DNA of 64,000 nt from Pseudomonas antarctica (GCF_001647715.1 NZ_CP015600.1:4278001-4342000), one strand, 5' to 3'. Positions 45,771 to 56,810 are shown, counted from the first letter of the stretch. A program made the numbers and translations. The notes: generated from the letters alone by a model not told the origin.

Positions 45771-46940
45771 TTGGAACGCTATGAATCATTGGTCATCGGC
45801 CTGGGCGCCATGGGTGCCGCCACGGTCTACCAACTGGCGAAAGCCGGTGTAAACGTCGCGGGTATCGACCGTCATCACCCGCCCCATACGTTTGGCTCAA
45901 GCCACGGCGACACTCGCATCACGCGGCTGTCAGTCGGCGAAGGCGCGCAATACGTGCCCATCGTGCGCAATTCGCACCGTATATGGCGCGAGCTGGAAGC
46001 GGCGTCGGGAGAAGCACTGTTTGAGCAGTCTGGGTTGCTGGTGCTGACGTCCAGCGATGACGTTGACCCCCACGATAAAACCGACTTCACCCTGCGTACG
46101 ATTGACCTGGCGCAAACCTATGGCATCGACCATGAAGTGCTGGATGCCGCGCAGATTCGCCAACGTTTCCCCCAATTCGCCAAGGTGGCGGACAGCGCCA
46201 TCGGCTACTACGAGCCGGGCGGCGGGTTTGTGCGCCCGGAGCGCTGTATTGAGGTGCAACTCAAGCTGGCCGAGCAACACGGCGCCACGCTGTACAAGGG
46301 CGAGACGGTGACTCACATCAGCTCCGACGCGCACGGCGTGACGGTGACCACCGACCGGCGCACGCTACAGGCCGACAAGCTGGTGGTGAGTGCGGGCAAC
46401 TGGGCGGGAGGTTTGCTCGGGGCGCCGTTTGATCGGCTGCTCAGCGTCTATCGGCAACAGTTGTTCTGGTTTGAGCTTGAGCCGGACGCGGATCTGGTGG
46501 GGAAATCACCCACGTACATCCTCACTCACGGCCGGCGCGAGGATCAGTGCCACTATGGCTTTCCCGCGCAGCCCGGCGAAGGCAGCTTGAAACTTGCCAC
46601 GGCGCAATATCACACCACGTCCACCCCCGAGACACTGGACCGCACGGTCTCGGCGGCGCAAGGGCAGGAAATGTACGAACAGCAGGTACGAGGTCGTATC
46701 GCCGGGGTCACGGCCAACGTGGTCAAGTCGGCGGTGTGCGCCTACACCGTGACACCGGATCATCACTTCATCATCGACGAACACCCTTCGCTGCAGCACA
46801 CCCTGGTGGTCTCGCCATGTTCGGGGCACGGCTTCAAGCATTCGGCGGCGCTGGGCGAGGCGTTTGCGCAATGGTGCATACGCGGCTCGAGTGACCTCGA
46901 CCTGTCGTCGTTTTCGTTGAAGCGCTTCGAAGGTCGGTAG
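45771..46940 (+). CDS. solA: N-methyl-L-tryptophan / sarcosine oxidase-like FAD enzyme
   Basis: The 389-residue protein starts with the FAD dinucleotide fold VIGLGAMGAATVYQLAKAGV and has GGGFVRPERCI and KSAVCAYTVTPDHHFIIDEH, where Cys323 is the likely covalent FAD attachment of the MSOX/SolA family. It would oxidatively demethylate N-methyl amino acids to the amino acid, formaldehyde and hydrogen peroxide. A TTG start at 45771 is chosen since GAGGA lies six bases upstream. Exact substrate is not certain. Confidence 0.87.
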   Translation: MERYESLVIGLGAMGAATVYQLAKAGVNVAGIDRHHPPHTFGSSHGDTRITRLSVGEGAQYVPIVRNSHRIWRELEAASGEALFEQSGLLVLTSSDDVDPHDKTDFTLRTIDLAQTYGIDHEVLDAAQIRQRFPQFAKVADSAIGYYEPGGGFVRPERCIEVQLKLAEQHGATLYKGETVTHISSDAHGVTVTTDRRTLQADKLVVSAGNWAGGLLGAPFDRLLSVYRQQLFWFELEPDADLVGKSPTYILTHGRREDQCHYGFPAQPGEGSLKLATAQYHTTSTPETLDRTVSAAQGQEMYEQQVRGRIAGVTANVVKSAVCAYTVTPDHHFIIDEHPSLQHTLVVSPCSGHGFKHSAALGEAFAQWCIRGSSDLDLSSFSLKRFEGR

Positions 46941-46978
46941 GCACAGGGAATGGGGGCACACCGGCCCCCTGACCTGCT

Positions 46979-47605
46979 TTATTTGGCGAACGCGTATTCC
47001 CCACCTTGCTCCACCGCCTTCTGGTAAGCGGGGCGTGCCTGGAAGCGTTGCACCCAGGCTGCCAGGTTCGGATAGGCTTGCAACTTGCCTTGCGCCTTGG
47101 CGATTTCGCCGATAAAGCTCATCTGGACATCCGCGCCACTCAGCTCGTCACCGACCAGGTACGGCGTATCCGCCAGCACGTCGTTCAGATAGCCCAGGTA
47201 ATTGGCCAACTCCGATTCGATACGCGGATGCAACGGTGCGCCCGCCTCACCCAATCGGCCGACGTAGAGGTTAAGCATCAGCGGCAGCATGGCCGAGCCT
47301 TCGGCGAAGTGCAGCCATTGCACATATTTGTCGTAGGTGGCGGTAGCAGGATCAGGTTGCAGGCGGCCTTGGCCGTGGCGACGTATCAGGTAGTCGATGA
47401 TGGCGGCAGATTCGATCAAGACGAGGGAACCGTCTTCGATGACCGGGGATTTGCCCAGTGGGTTAATTGCCTTGAGCTCAGGCGGCGCGAGGTTGGTTTT
47501 CGGGTCGCGCTGGTAGCGCTTGACCTCGTAAGGCAGGCCGAGCTCTTCGAGCAACCAGAGGATACGTTGCGAGCGGGAGTTGTTGAGATGGTGAACAGTG
47601 ATCAT
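46979..47605 (-). CDS. Glutathione S-transferase
   Basis: The 208-residue protein has the thioredoxin-like N-terminal domain (MITVHHLNNSRSQRILWLLE, GKSPVIEDGSLVLIESAAII with the cis-Pro and ESAAI glutathione site) and an all-helical C-terminal domain. The catalytic residue would be Ser10 or Asn9. It is convergent with the oxidase gene. Substrate unknown. Confidence 0.92.
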   Translation of the reverse strand: MITVHHLNNSRSQRILWLLEELGLPYEVKRYQRDPKTNLAPPELKAINPLGKSPVIEDGSLVLIESAAIIDYLIRRHGQGRLQPDPATATYDKYVQWLHFAEGSAMLPLMLNLYVGRLGEAGAPLHPRIESELANYLGYLNDVLADTPYLVGDELSGADVQMSFIGEIAKAQGKLQAYPNLAAWVQRFQARPAYQKAVEQGGEYAFAK

Positions 47606-47707
47606 GAGGGGCTCCGTTGGGCAAAAACCAGGGTGTGTAAGAGCAGACTACACTGGCAGCAGGGAGTGCCCTCAAGAGAATGTATAACCGGGATCAACGC
47701 CGACGCG

Positions 47708-47732
47708 GTGACGAGCGGGTTTGCCCCGCTCG
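47708..47732. repeat. REP-like hairpin
   Basis: CGAGCGGG-TTTG-CCCCGCTCG is a compact GC-rich hairpin between the chemoreceptor 3' end and the GST promoter; probably a terminator or shortened REP. Confidence 0.5.
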
Positions 47733-47767
47733 CCCCAATAAATACACCGTCAGCTCGGGATGGGGGA

Positions 47768-49825
47768 TCAGACCAGCCGGAACCGCGCGGTATTTTCACT
47801 CAACGCCTTGCTGCCTTTGCTCAGCGTATCGGCGGCTTGGTTGACTGCACGTGCGCCGTCAAGCAAACGCCCTGCGGCCTGATCGACTTGCTGGATATTG
47901 CCGCTCACTTCATCCGCCGTCGCCGCCTGTTCTTCCACCGCCGCCGCAATCTGCGCCAGGGTGTCGGTGACGTTTTGCACCGCGCCGGCGATCTCGCCCA
48001 GGCGTGTGCCCAGCCCGGTGACCGACTCAGCGTCGGTCAGCGCCTGTTCGCACGCGGCGCTCATCAGGCTCACGGCCTGGCTCACGGTCGCGCGCAGGCT
48101 GTCCACCGTGCCGGCGATCTGCGCCGTGGAGGCCTGAGTGCGTTGCGAGAGGCTGCGTACCTCATCTGCCACGACGGCAAAACCACGACCTTGTTCGCCG
48201 GCGCGCGCAGCCTCAATCGCGGCGTTGAGCGCCAGCAGGTTGGTCTGTTCAGCAATGCCGCGAATGGTGTCGACCACTGATTGAATCTGCTGGCCCTGCT
48301 GGCTCACTTGTTCCAGCGCGTTGGCCGTGTCGGTCAGGCGCTGGTTGAGTTGCTGGATGCTGGCCGTGGTGCGCTGGCTGTCACGGCTGCTGTCTTCGGC
48401 AATGCGCCGAGTCTGCTGCGCGCTGCCCGACGCCTGTTCGCAGCTTTTGGCGACCCCCATCGAGGTGGCTGCCAGTTGCGTCGCGGCGGCCGCAATCTGG
48501 CTGATTTGGTGCTGCTGGTCCTCGACCTCGGTGAGCGTGCTGCCCGATTGCGAGTTAAGGGTGAGTACGGTTGAACCCAGTTGCTGGGTCTCGTGGTTAA
48601 CGCCCAGCAGGCTGGTGCGCAGTTGCATCACCGCGACGTTGAGCGCGGTGCTGATCGCCGCCAGTTCGTCACGCCCTTCTACCGCCACCTCGACGCACAA
48701 GTTGCCGTCGCGCAACGACTCGGCAAGCGTGGTGATGCCACTGGCGCTGCGCCGGATCGAGGCTTGCAGGCAGCTGAACAAGTACAGCGCCGCCAAGGCC
48801 AGCAGGCTGAACGTGGCCACCACTGGAATAAACTGCTTGAGTGAGCGGTCGTGGTAATAACTCAAGCGCTCATCCAGTGAGTGCAGCGACTGGCTGCGCA
48901 ACGCACCCAACGCGCCCAGCATGCCGTCGACACTGCGATCAAAGGCGGCGGTGTCGAGCTTGATCGTGCCGCCAAATACGCCGTCGTCCAGGGACTTGAG
49001 TTCGTTATCCAGCAACTGCAGGCTGTTTTCGTATTGCGCCGTCCACGGCTCAAGCCCCGCGTATTGCTTGGCTTTGAGCGAAGCGGCGGCCTTGACCAAC
49101 TGGTCCCGTGCATCGCCGATACGGCCACGCAGGTCACGCATCTGCAAACGGCTTTGCAAGGTGAACTGGCCGGACGCGATGGACGACTGCCCGACGCTTG
49201 CCGTGCGACCGATGCGCTCGATCAAGTCCGGCGTGTGCTGGCTGGAAATCTGCATCAGCAGGTAGGTTTCCAGCCAGGGATCGAGGATCAGGCCCGTGTC
49301 CAGGGTGATCTGCTCGCGCAGGGTTTGCATGGCGGTCAGGGCAGCGGTGAAACGGTCGTAACCGTCCGGCCACCAGCCCACGGTGCGCAGGGACTGAGTG
49401 TCCATCCCCTTGACCGTCGCCTGCAACGCCTCGAAACGCGCCAATGTGTCGACACTGGCGTTCTGGGCCTTGAGCGCATCACCCAGGGTTTGCAGGCTTT
49501 GCATAATGACGGGATTGCCGGCATCCACCTTGTCCATCGCGGCCTGGGCGGCGGGCGTCGGGGTGTGCAGGATGTCCAGGGCTTTCCAGCGGGCCGCCTG
49601 GTTGCGTTGCGCGGTCAGTTGGCCATCGAGTGCATCGAGCGCCAACAGTTGGCGAACGCCGGACTGCTCGCTGGAAATCACCGCGAGTTTGTCGCGGTAG
49701 TCCTGGCCGATCATCCACAGGCTCCCGGCCAGGGGCAGCATGAACAGGAAGAACAGCACCTGGAACTTGCGCGCGAAACCGAAACGGCCGAGCAAGCGGA
49801 TACCGGGTGATAGAAGAGTGTGCAT
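47768..49825 (-). CDS. Methyl-accepting chemotaxis protein
   Basis: The 685-residue receptor has membrane helices at about 22–42 and 337–357, a large periplasmic helical sensor of about 290 residues (double the size of a 4HB domain), a HAMP domain and the signalling domain with tip [20 protein letters not shown] and [20 protein letters not shown]. The large sensor suggests a helical-bimodular ligand domain. ATG at 49825. It stands alone. Ligand unknown. Confidence 0.93.
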   Translation of the reverse strand: MHTLLSPGIRLLGRFGFARKFQVLFFLFMLPLAGSLWMIGQDYRDKLAVISSEQSGVRQLLALDALDGQLTAQRNQAARWKALDILHTPTPAAQAAMDKVDAGNPVIMQSLQTLGDALKAQNASVDTLARFEALQATVKGMDTQSLRTVGWWPDGYDRFTAALTAMQTLREQITLDTGLILDPWLETYLLMQISSQHTPDLIERIGRTASVGQSSIASGQFTLQSRLQMRDLRGRIGDARDQLVKAAASLKAKQYAGLEPWTAQYENSLQLLDNELKSLDDGVFGGTIKLDTAAFDRSVDGMLGALGALRSQSLHSLDERLSYYHDRSLKQFIPVVATFSLLALAALYLFSCLQASIRRSASGITTLAESLRDGNLCVEVAVEGRDELAAISTALNVAVMQLRTSLLGVNHETQQLGSTVLTLNSQSGSTLTEVEDQQHQISQIAAAATQLAATSMGVAKSCEQASGSAQQTRRIAEDSSRDSQRTTASIQQLNQRLTDTANALEQVSQQGQQIQSVVDTIRGIAEQTNLLALNAAIEAARAGEQGRGFAVVADEVRSLSQRTQASTAQIAGTVDSLRATVSQAVSLMSAACEQALTDAESVTGLGTRLGEIAGAVQNVTDTLAQIAAAVEEQAATADEVSGNIQQVDQAAGRLLDGARAVNQAADTLSKGSKALSENTARFRLV

Positions 49826-50054
49826 GACTGACCGCTCCCGAAAACAACCTGGAAATGACTAGAAGCAAAATGCCATGTCATTGATTAAGTTGGCTCAAGC
49901 AAGATACGGGCCGTTGGTGCAGAGGCCGCAGCTAGGCCGTGCGGCGAGGAGAATATGCGCGGGCGTGCGCGAAAATGGGGCGAAAGCACTCAATGGGAGA
50001 GTGAAACGGTAACTCGACCCGCCATCACCCAACGCTCGCCCCGGTACGCGTCAT

Positions 50055-50354
50055 TTAATCCGTTGCTTTAACCAGCATGTACTGACTGAAATTATTAATG
50101 TGATCGTCCAGATTATCCTCGAGCATCATCCGGTACTGATCACAGAAATACTTCAGCATCGCTTCCCGTGCCTCGGCCATTTCGGCGCCGGACTTGAAAT
50201 TGCGTGCGCTGGCCCAGGCGTTGAAGCGGGTGGTGCCGAACATCATTGAGGCGCTGACCTCGCCGAGGTTTTCGCAGGTTTTGAGCTGTTCGTTCGACAG
50301 TTCGATATGGGCGTCTGCACGGTCGTAGAAGGCTTGGTCGGTGGCGTCGGCCAT
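50055..50354 (-). CDS. DUF3144 family protein
   Basis: The 99-residue protein (MADATDQAFYDRADAHIELS, VSASMMFGTTRFNAWASARN) fits DUF3144, a small soluble helical family of unknown function. ATG at 50354 follows AGGAACCCGATC; a longer frame from 50375 adds seven unlikely residues. Confidence 0.85.
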   Translation of the reverse strand: MADATDQAFYDRADAHIELSNEQLKTCENLGEVSASMMFGTTRFNAWASARNFKSGAEMAEAREAMLKYFCDQYRMMLEDNLDDHINNFSQYMLVKATD

Positions 50355-50443
50355 GATCGGGTTCCTGGAGGGCAAATTAGGCCGCTATTGGAGCATATCC
50401 GGCCGCCGCCGAGGAGACGCCTCCGGGGAGACGTCTTTGAACA

Positions 50444-51071
50444 TCACGCCAAGGCGAGCACCAACCGCTCAAGGCCGATGCCGAAACCGGCGCCCTCTCG
50501 ATAAGCGCCGCCGCCCACGACCTGCTGTTGCGCACCCAGTGTCGGGCAGCGCACTTCGAAGCCATTGCCTTGCAGGTAGTAACTCAACCCGCGCTTCACC
50601 GCCAGGTTCAGCTCATAGTCGAGCCCGAGCGTATTCAGAAACCCGGTGCAAAGGGCTTGGCTGCGCTGCAACGCCAACGCAGGATCGGGGCTGAGAATCT
50701 CCAACCCCAGCTGGGTGAATTCGCGATAGCGACCGGCTTGAGGCCGCTCATATCGGTAACACCGCGCCACGTAGAAAAACATCGCCTCTGCTCGCCCATT
50801 CAGCAAAACGGCACTGCGCTCCTGGAACAGCGCGGTGGCCTCCGGGATCAGGCAGCACTGGCGGCCCGCCTTGTCATCGAAGGCCCACATCTGCCCGATG
50901 ATTTCACTGCCGCCGGCTTTTTCGATAAACGTGTCCTGGCCCCACAGTGCCGGCACGATGGCTTCTTCAGCGCCCGCTTCGATGAAGATAGCTCCGGAAA
51001 CGGCCCTCTGTCTCACGCATCATTTGCGCTTCTTTACCCGTCACAATTCGCGTTCCGCGCAGCATGGTCAT
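50444..51071 (-). pseudogene. HisRS-like (class II aaRS core) gene broken by a +1 frameshift
   Basis: The frame from ATG 51071 (GGAGA eight bases upstream) encodes MTMLRGTRIVTGKEAQMMRE then TEGRFRSYL and stops. The homologous protein goes on one base out of phase: IEAGAEEAIVPALWGQDTF. The shift lies at about 50984 (CTTCATC, one extra C). Total length is 628 bases, exactly 209 codons plus one. The rest has histidyl-tRNA-synthetase features: RYRGER-like CYRYERPQAGRYREFTQLGL, AVKRGLSYYLQGNGFEV, and motif 3 GAGFGIGLERLVLAL. At about 208 residues it is a free-standing core like HisZ, not a full synthetase. Mutation, sequencing error or programmed shift are possible. Confidence 0.82.
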
Positions 51072-51097
51072 GTGTTGAATCTCCATTTTTTCAAGGC

Positions 51098-51123
51098 AAT
51101 AAAAAAGGCGCCGTGGGCGCCTT
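51098..51123 (-). terminator. Terminator after trmK
   Basis: On the minus strand AAGGCGCC-CAC-GGCGCCTT is followed by TTTTATTG (bases 51104–51097). It lies 113 bases after the trmK stop and just before the HisRS-like gene. Confidence 0.85.
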
Positions 51124-51235
51124 GGGGGTGGTTCATTGAATGATCAGAGGTTCTGGTCAATCAGTGAGCGCAAGCAACCGCGGCACCTGAGGGAAGGTCC
51201 GTGGTGGTGATGGCGGTTGCTTTGCGAAAATTCAG

Positions 51236-51967
51236 TCATGGGCTGATCTTTGCACAGCCCTGGGAAGGGTTACAAGCCAACAGCTCAGTAATCCATCGCG
51301 TGTGCCGGGCGATCTCTTGCCGCTTTTGCTCCGGCACGGCCTGGCGCGCCTGCTCAAAGCCGGCCAAGGTCTTCTGCTTCTGGCGCAGCATGCGCTGCCA
51401 TTTGGCCAGGAACACCGGGCTGCGGGCCTGCATTTGCAGCGGGCCGAAGTACAGCTGCTCGGCGGTATAGGTAACCGGCTCGGCGCGCTCGGCGACAATA
51501 ATCTCGTAGTAAAAACGGTTTTCCCGCAGCAGCTCTTCGTGCAGGATCTGGTAGCCGTTGTCCATCAGCCACTGGCGCAAGGGTTGTTCGCCGCCGTTGG
51601 GTTGCAGGACCAGGCGTTCGCGGCCACTCAAGTGCGAAGTGCCGCTGTCGAGGATGTCGCGAATGGTCTCGCCGCCCATGCCGCAGAGGCTGATCGCCGT
51701 GATGCCGTCACTGGGTTCGATGGCCGCCAAACCATCGGCCAGGCGCACGCTGATGTGCTGTTCCTGGCCGTTGTCGCGCACCGTGCGTTCGGCCGCGTAA
51801 AACGGTGTGGTCGCGACCTCCCCCGCCACCGCCGCCGTGATCACGCCACGGCGCATCAGCGCCACCGGCAGGTAGCCGTGATCCGAGCCGATATCGGCCA
51901 GGCGCGCGCCCACCGGCACCTGCGCCGCCACGCGCTCCAGGCGCATGGACAATGTGTGTTCGTTCAA
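51236..51967 (-). CDS. trmK: tRNA (adenine22-N1)-methyltransferase
   Basis: TrmK methylates N1 of adenine 22 in tRNA using SAM. The 243-residue protein has the TrmK/YqfN start SMRLERVAAQVPVGARLADI, motif I ADIGSDHGYLPVALM, and the catalytic-loop ISLCGMGGETIRDIL and LQPNGGEQPLRQWLMDNGY. The C-terminal helical part includes QMQARSPVFLAKWQRMLRQK. It is 24 bases after the GntR regulator gene in the same direction, but the two functions look unrelated. Confidence 0.9.
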   Translation of the reverse strand: MNEHTLSMRLERVAAQVPVGARLADIGSDHGYLPVALMRRGVITAAVAGEVATTPFYAAERTVRDNGQEQHISVRLADGLAAIEPSDGITAISLCGMGGETIRDILDSGTSHLSGRERLVLQPNGGEQPLRQWLMDNGYQILHEELLRENRFYYEIIVAERAEPVTYTAEQLYFGPLQMQARSPVFLAKWQRMLRQKQKTLAGFEQARQAVPEQKRQEIARHTRWITELLACNPSQGCAKISP

Positions 51968-51991
51968 CGGTTGTTCCTTATCACCACAAGT

Positions 51992-52705
51992 TTACTCACC
52001 CGAAAACCGGTCCCGGCTGTTGGTCAGGTGCAACACCATGGCAGCCCGCGCCGCGTCGGGGTCCTGACGCTTGATCGCATTGAAGATCGCCTCATGCTCC
52101 AGGTTTGCCAACTGCCCCAGCTTGGCGAAATCGGCCCCGCCGCGTTCGACGCCCTTGACCTGAGTGCGCGGGATCATCGCATTGCCCAGGTGCAGCATGA
52201 TCTCGGTAAAGAAGGTGTTGCCGGTGGCCTCGGCGATCAGTTGATGAAAGCGTTTGTCCTCCTCCACGCAACTGTCGTTGTTGGCGAGCGAGGCCTGGTA
52301 GTCGTTCAGCGCCTCGCGCATGCGCGCAAGTTGCTCGTCACTCCTGCGCAGGGCGGCCAGCGCCACGGCCTGCACCTCAAGGCCCAGGCGCAGCTCGAGC
52401 ATGTTACGCACGCTGGCGACGGTGTCCACATGCAAACGCAAACCCTGCTGGGCATGCGGCTCCAGCACAAAGGTGCCGATGCCGTGACGCGTCTCTACCA
52501 GCCCGGAAGCCTGCAGCTTGGAAATCGCCTCGCGCACCACCGTTCGGCTCACGCCGTGCTCAAGGACGATGGTGGATTCCGACGGCAGTTTTTCACCGGG
52601 TTTGAGTTGCCCGAGCAGGATGCGCTGGGTCAGCGCGTCGACCACGCCCTGGGCCAGGTTATTGGGACGTTTACGCACAAGGCTTGGGTTTTCAATGGGC
52701 ATCAT
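51992..52705 (-). CDS. GntR/FadR-type regulator of the glucarate genes
   Basis: The 237-residue protein has a GntR winged helix (NLAQGVVDALTQRILLGQLK, LPSESTIVLEHGVSRTVVRE then AISKL) and a C-terminal FCD ligand domain (about 85–225). It diverges from the glucarate transporter and dehydratase genes, and TTGTATGA-type sites lie before each promoter, so it is probably their repressor with glucarate or galactarate as inducer. ATG at 52705 versus 52702: both plausible. Confidence 0.9.
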   Translation of the reverse strand: MMPIENPSLVRKRPNNLAQGVVDALTQRILLGQLKPGEKLPSESTIVLEHGVSRTVVREAISKLQASGLVETRHGIGTFVLEPHAQQGLRLHVDTVASVRNMLELRLGLEVQAVALAALRRSDEQLARMREALNDYQASLANNDSCVEEDKRFHQLIAEATGNTFFTEIMLHLGNAMIPRTQVKGVERGGADFAKLGQLANLEHEAIFNAIKRQDPDAARAAMVLHLTNSRDRFSGE

Positions 52706-53040
52706 CAGGGTCCACGGGGTTGGGCTGATGGGAGCTTAACACCCTGTTTGGCGGCGACGTTGGCTAGATTAAAGAACCACCCATCTTGTATGACAACCAA
52801 CCTTTTCGAGTCACACCTCTTTTTCTGTACGTGAAGGTACCAGCGCACATAAACCTTCTCAAAAAAGGCGGCCAAACCCTTTATATATAGGCTAATAACC
52901 AATAAACCCAGTTGGCTGACGGCCTTATAAGAACAAATACATCACCCACCGGATTGCGAAGCCAAGAAATCAACTTGTATGATGTCTATCAACAAAACAC
53001 GCAAACCCGCATAAAAATAAATCAGGGGGAGTTTTGAATT
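52706..53040. promoter_or_regulatory. Divergent glucarate control region with two operator-like sites
   Basis: TTGTATGACAA (52786–52796, arms TTGT/ACAA) lies 80 bp before the regulator gene, and TTGTATGATG (52975–52984) lies 57 bp before the transporter gene; both are preceded by C and share TTGTATGA. FadR-class FCD regulators often bind TTGT-N3-ACAA-like sites. The spacer is AT-rich and has no frame. Confidence 0.6.
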
Positions 53041-54402
53041 GTGAACAATTCAAGCCATGCATCTGTCGCTTCAGAACGTGATTCGGTCCTCGCGCGCGCC
53101 GTGAGTAAAGTGAAGGGCCATGTGCTCCCGCTGTTCGTGATCATGTTCATCCTCAACTACATCGACCGGGTCAATATCGGCTTCGTGCGTACGCACATGG
53201 AGCATGACCTGGGCATTGGCGCGGCCGCCTACGGCCTGGGCGCCGGGCTGTTTTTCATCGGCTACGCGCTGTTTGAAGTGCCCTCCAACATGCTGCTGCA
53301 AAAGGTCGGCGCGCGAATCTGGCTAACCCGCATCATGTTCACCTGGGGCATCGTCGCCACGCTGATGGCGTTCATCCAGAACGAAACCCAGTTCTATGTC
53401 CTGCGCTTTCTGCTGGGCGTGGCCGAGGCCGGCTTTTTCCCTGGGGTGATCTACTACTTCACCCGCTGGTTGCCCGGTGTGGAGCGCGGCAAAGCCATTG
53501 CGATCTTCCTCAGCGGCTCGGCGGTTGCGTCGCTGATCTCCGGCCCATTGTCGGGCGCCTTATTGCAAATCGAAGGGTTCGGCTTTCACGGCTGGCAGTG
53601 GATGTTCGCCCTTGAAGGCCTGGCCTCCGTCGCACTGGGGTTCTTCGTGTGGTTCTGGCTGGACTCCAAACCCCACGACGCCAAATGGCTGACCCGCGAA
53701 GAGCAAGACACGCTGGTGGGCGCCATCGACCAGGAACAGCGCGAGCGTGAAGCGCTGACCAGCGTCAAACCGACCCTCGGCAAGCTGCTCAAGGACCGCC
53801 AGATCCTGCTGTTCTGCGCCTTGTATTTCTGCATCCAACTGACGATTTACGCCGCCACCTTCTGGCTGCCGAGCATCATCAAGAAGATGGGCGACCTGAG
53901 TGACGTGCAGGTCGGCCTCTTCAACTCGATCCCCTGGCTGATCTCGATCATCGCCATGTACGCCTTCGCTGCGCTGTCGGGCAAGTTCAAGTTCCAGCAA
54001 GCCTGGGTGGCCGCCGCGTTGTTGATTGCCGCAGTCGGCATGTTCATGTCCACCACCGGCGGGCCGATCTTCGCCTTTGTCGCGATTTGCTTTGCGGCCA
54101 TCGGTTTCAAATCCGCTTCGTCGCTGTTCTGGCCGATCCCCCAGGGCTACCTGGATGTGCGCATCGCCGCCGCCGTGATTGCGCTGATCAACTCCATCGG
54201 CAACCTGGGCGGCTTCGTAGCCCCAACCACTTTCGGCTTTCTGGAACAGACCACGGGTTCGATTCAGGGCGGCCTTTACGGCCTGGCCGGCACCTCGGTG
54301 CTCGCCGCAATCCTGGTGTTCTTTGCCAAGACGTCGCCCTCTGCGGTGTTGACGCCACACAGCGGCGTGCCCACGGGCGCCCCGCTCAGCAAACCTCTTT
54401 AA
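53041..54402 (+). CDS. gudP: D-glucarate/D-galactarate MFS transporter
   Basis: The 453-residue protein has 12 predicted membrane helices and the anion:cation symporter (ACS) family signature: [20 protein letters not shown], then [20 protein letters not shown] and [20 protein letters not shown]. It is next to glucarate dehydratase, so glucarate/galactarate:proton symport is likely. GTG start at 53041 with GGGGGAG ten bases upstream. GudP subfamily by context. Confidence 0.88.
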   Translation: MNNSSHASVASERDSVLARAVSKVKGHVLPLFVIMFILNYIDRVNIGFVRTHMEHDLGIGAAAYGLGAGLFFIGYALFEVPSNMLLQKVGARIWLTRIMFTWGIVATLMAFIQNETQFYVLRFLLGVAEAGFFPGVIYYFTRWLPGVERGKAIAIFLSGSAVASLISGPLSGALLQIEGFGFHGWQWMFALEGLASVALGFFVWFWLDSKPHDAKWLTREEQDTLVGAIDQEQREREALTSVKPTLGKLLKDRQILLFCALYFCIQLTIYAATFWLPSIIKKMGDLSDVQVGLFNSIPWLISIIAMYAFAALSGKFKFQQAWVAAALLIAAVGMFMSTTGGPIFAFVAICFAAIGFKSASSLFWPIPQGYLDVRIAAAVIALINSIGNLGGFVAPTTFGFLEQTTGSIQGGLYGLAGTSVLAAILVFFAKTSPSAVLTPHSGVPTGAPLSKPL

Positions 54403-54421
54403 GCTTATTCAGGAATTTGCC

Positions 54422-55756
54422 ATGACCACGTCCAAATCACCCGTCGTCACCCACTTCCACGTCATCCCGGTGGCAGGCCACGACAGCATGCTGCTGAACC
54501 TGAGCGGCGCACACGGGCCGTTTTTTACGCGCAATATCGTGATTCTCAAAGACAGTTCCGGCAATACCGGTGTCGGTGAAGTACCCGGTGGCGAGCGCAT
54601 TCGCGAAACGCTGGAAGACGCGCGCAGCCTGGTGATCGGCCAACCCATCGGCCAGTACCAGCGCATCCTGAACCAGATGCGTACCACCTTTGCCTCAAGG
54701 GATGCCGCCGGCCGTGGCCTGCAAACCTTTGACCTGCGCATCACCATTCATGCCGTCACCGCCATGGAAGCCGCCTTGCTCGACCTGCTGGGTCAATTCC
54801 TCGACGTGCCGGTGGCCGCCTTGCTCGGCGAAGGCCAGCAGCGCGACGCGGTAAAAATGCTTGGCTACCTGTTCTACGTGGGTGATCGCACCGCCACCGA
54901 CCTGGCCTACCGCAACGAGGCCGACGCGGATGACGCGTGGTTTCGTTTGCGTCACGAAAAAGCCATGACGGCCGAAGCGGTGGTGCGCCTGGCCGAAGCC
55001 GCCAAAGACAAATACGGCTTCAACGACTTCAAGCTCAAGGGCGGCGTATTGAGCGGCGACGAAGAAATCGAAGCCGTGACGGCACTGGCCGAACGCTTCC
55101 CGGATGCACGCATCACCCTCGACCCGAACGGCGCGTGGTCATTGAAAGAAGCCATCCGCCTGTGCCGCGATCAACACCACGTGCTGGCTTACGCCGAAGA
55201 CCCGTGCGGCGCGGAAAATGGCTACTCGGGCCGCGAAGTCATGGCTGAATTTCGCCGGGCCACGGGTTTGAAAACCGCGACCAACATGATCGCCACCGAC
55301 TGGCGCGAAATGGGCCACGCCATCCAGCTGCAATCGGTGGATATTCCGCTCGCCGACCCACACTTCTGGACGATGCAAGGCTCGGTGCGTGTGGCGCAGA
55401 TGTGCAATGACTGGGGCCTGACCTGGGGTTCGCACTCCAACAACCACTTCGATATTTCCCTGGCGATGTTCACCCAGGTGGCGGCGGCGGCGCCGGGCGA
55501 CATCACCGCCATCGACACTCACTGGATCTGGCAGGACGGCCAGCGCCTGACCAGGGAGCCACTGAAAATCGAAGGCGGCTACGTGAAGGTGCCGGCCAAG
55601 CCGGGCCTGGGCGTGGAGATCGACATGGACGCGGTGGCCAAGGCCCATGAGCTGTACAAAGGCATGGGCCTTGGGGCACGGAATGACAGCGTGGCGATGC
55701 AGTTTTTGATTCCAGGCTGGGTCTTCAACAACAAACAGCCTTGCCTGGTACGTTGA
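54422..55756 (+). CDS. gudD: Glucarate dehydratase
   Basis: GudD dehydrates D-glucarate (and L-idarate) to 5-keto-4-deoxy-D-glucarate. The 444-residue enolase-superfamily protein has [20 protein letters not shown], the KLKGG segment [13 protein letters not shown] with the catalytic Lys, metal ligands in [15 protein letters not shown] and NMIATDW, and catalytic His in [12 protein letters not shown]. It starts 19 bases after the transporter. The 3' end overlaps the convergent DHH gene by 32 bases. Confidence 0.96.
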   Translation: MTTSKSPVVTHFHVIPVAGHDSMLLNLSGAHGPFFTRNIVILKDSSGNTGVGEVPGGERIRETLEDARSLVIGQPIGQYQRILNQMRTTFASRDAAGRGLQTFDLRITIHAVTAMEAALLDLLGQFLDVPVAALLGEGQQRDAVKMLGYLFYVGDRTATDLAYRNEADADDAWFRLRHEKAMTAEAVVRLAEAAKDKYGFNDFKLKGGVLSGDEEIEAVTALAERFPDARITLDPNGAWSLKEAIRLCRDQHHVLAYAEDPCGAENGYSGREVMAEFRRATGLKTATNMIATDWREMGHAIQLQSVDIPLADPHFWTMQGSVRVAQMCNDWGLTWGSHSNNHFDISLAMFTQVAAAAPGDITAIDTHWIWQDGQRLTREPLKIEGGYVKVPAKPGLGVEIDMDAVAKAHELYKGMGLGARNDSVAMQFLIPGWVFNNKQPCLVR

Positions 55757-56675
55757 GCCCTTCGTTCATGGCAGCCAAGGCCAGCTTCACCAGCTCCTTG
55801 CGCTGCATGGCGCGCCCCAGCACCGCCTGTGCACCTTGCCAGTTGAGCGACAGCAGCAGACTCAGCTTTTGCTGGCTGAGCAACGGCCCTGCCAGCCAAT
55901 AGCTTTTGCGCTCGCGAATGCTGATGGCGTTCAACAGCCAGTCCTCACCTTGCGCCGCCAGCCATTGTTCAATGGCTGCGCGATGCCGCTGGACCAACGC
56001 CTGTGCATCCCACACCGTCATTTGCGCGATAAGCCACGGCAAGTTGCGTGCGGCACTCATCTGTTTCATATCGGCTGCCAGGGCGTTCAGCAGGTCGGCC
56101 TCGATCGCGGCCTGACATTCGCTGAAATAGCGCACCGGCCAGTCTGCAGACAAGCCCGCCCGCTGCGCGAGCACCTCGTATGCCCAGATATCCAGGGCTG
56201 TGGTCATTTTCCCGGTGAAATTCAGGGTATTGTCCAGAATCGCCGTGGCCAACAATGCCGCGCTGTGTCGGCTGATCTGCGGCATCAGTCCGGATTTTTC
56301 CCAACGCTGGAAGACCAGTGTCGCCGCTGCGCCGATTGGGCGGATATCGGCACCCGCGCCAAGCTTTTGCGACCAATGGATTTCAAAGCCGGGATGATGG
56401 TCGATGACTTCCCGCACCTGATCGAGCACCACGCTCGGGTCGAAGTGATGGTAGTCGGAGACGTCCACCAACACGAACTCATCGCCGGCCATGGGCAGGT
56501 AATCGTCCAGCGAAGCGTTCCAGTCGAGCACGCTCCTGCAAATACTGAAATTCAACGGTGCGCTGCTCACGGCACGCGCCTCAATGCCCTGGTGATTAAG
56601 CAGTTCGGCGTACGCAATGCAGCAGGCGTACGCATCGATGTCCAGATAGGCCGAGCCGGAGGTCACTACCCTCAT
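55725..56675 (-). CDS. DHH-family phosphoesterase-like protein
   Basis: The 316-residue protein has DHH-superfamily motifs: [20 protein letters not shown] (motif I, D-x-D), [11 protein letters not shown] (motif II) and VIDHHPGFE (DHH motif III), followed by [11 protein letters not shown]. Manganese-dependent pyrophosphatases and nanoRNases share this core; substrate is not predictable. ATG at 56675 has AAGGAGA upstream. It may be a member of the DHH group found singly in pseudomonads. Confidence 0.87.
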   Translation of the reverse strand: MRVVTSGSAYLDIDAYACCIAYAELLNHQGIEARAVSSAPLNFSICRSVLDWNASLDDYLPMAGDEFVLVDVSDYHHFDPSVVLDQVREVIDHHPGFEIHWSQKLGAGADIRPIGAAATLVFQRWEKSGLMPQISRHSAALLATAILDNTLNFTGKMTTALDIWAYEVLAQRAGLSADWPVRYFSECQAAIEADLLNALAADMKQMSAARNLPWLIAQMTVWDAQALVQRHRAAIEQWLAAQGEDWLLNAISIRERKSYWLAGPLLSQQKLSLLLSLNWQGAQAVLGRAMQRKELVKLALAAMNEGLNVPGKAVCC

Positions 56676-56810
56676 GATTGAATCTCCTTGAAGTGCGGCT
56701 CAAGCGCAGTCAGTTGCTTTGTTTTTTCGGGGGTGAGGGAAAATCGCATGAGCGCGTGACAAGAACATGACGGCAGGCAGAAAGATACGGTGACCCTTGC
56801 CTTTTGCTGG

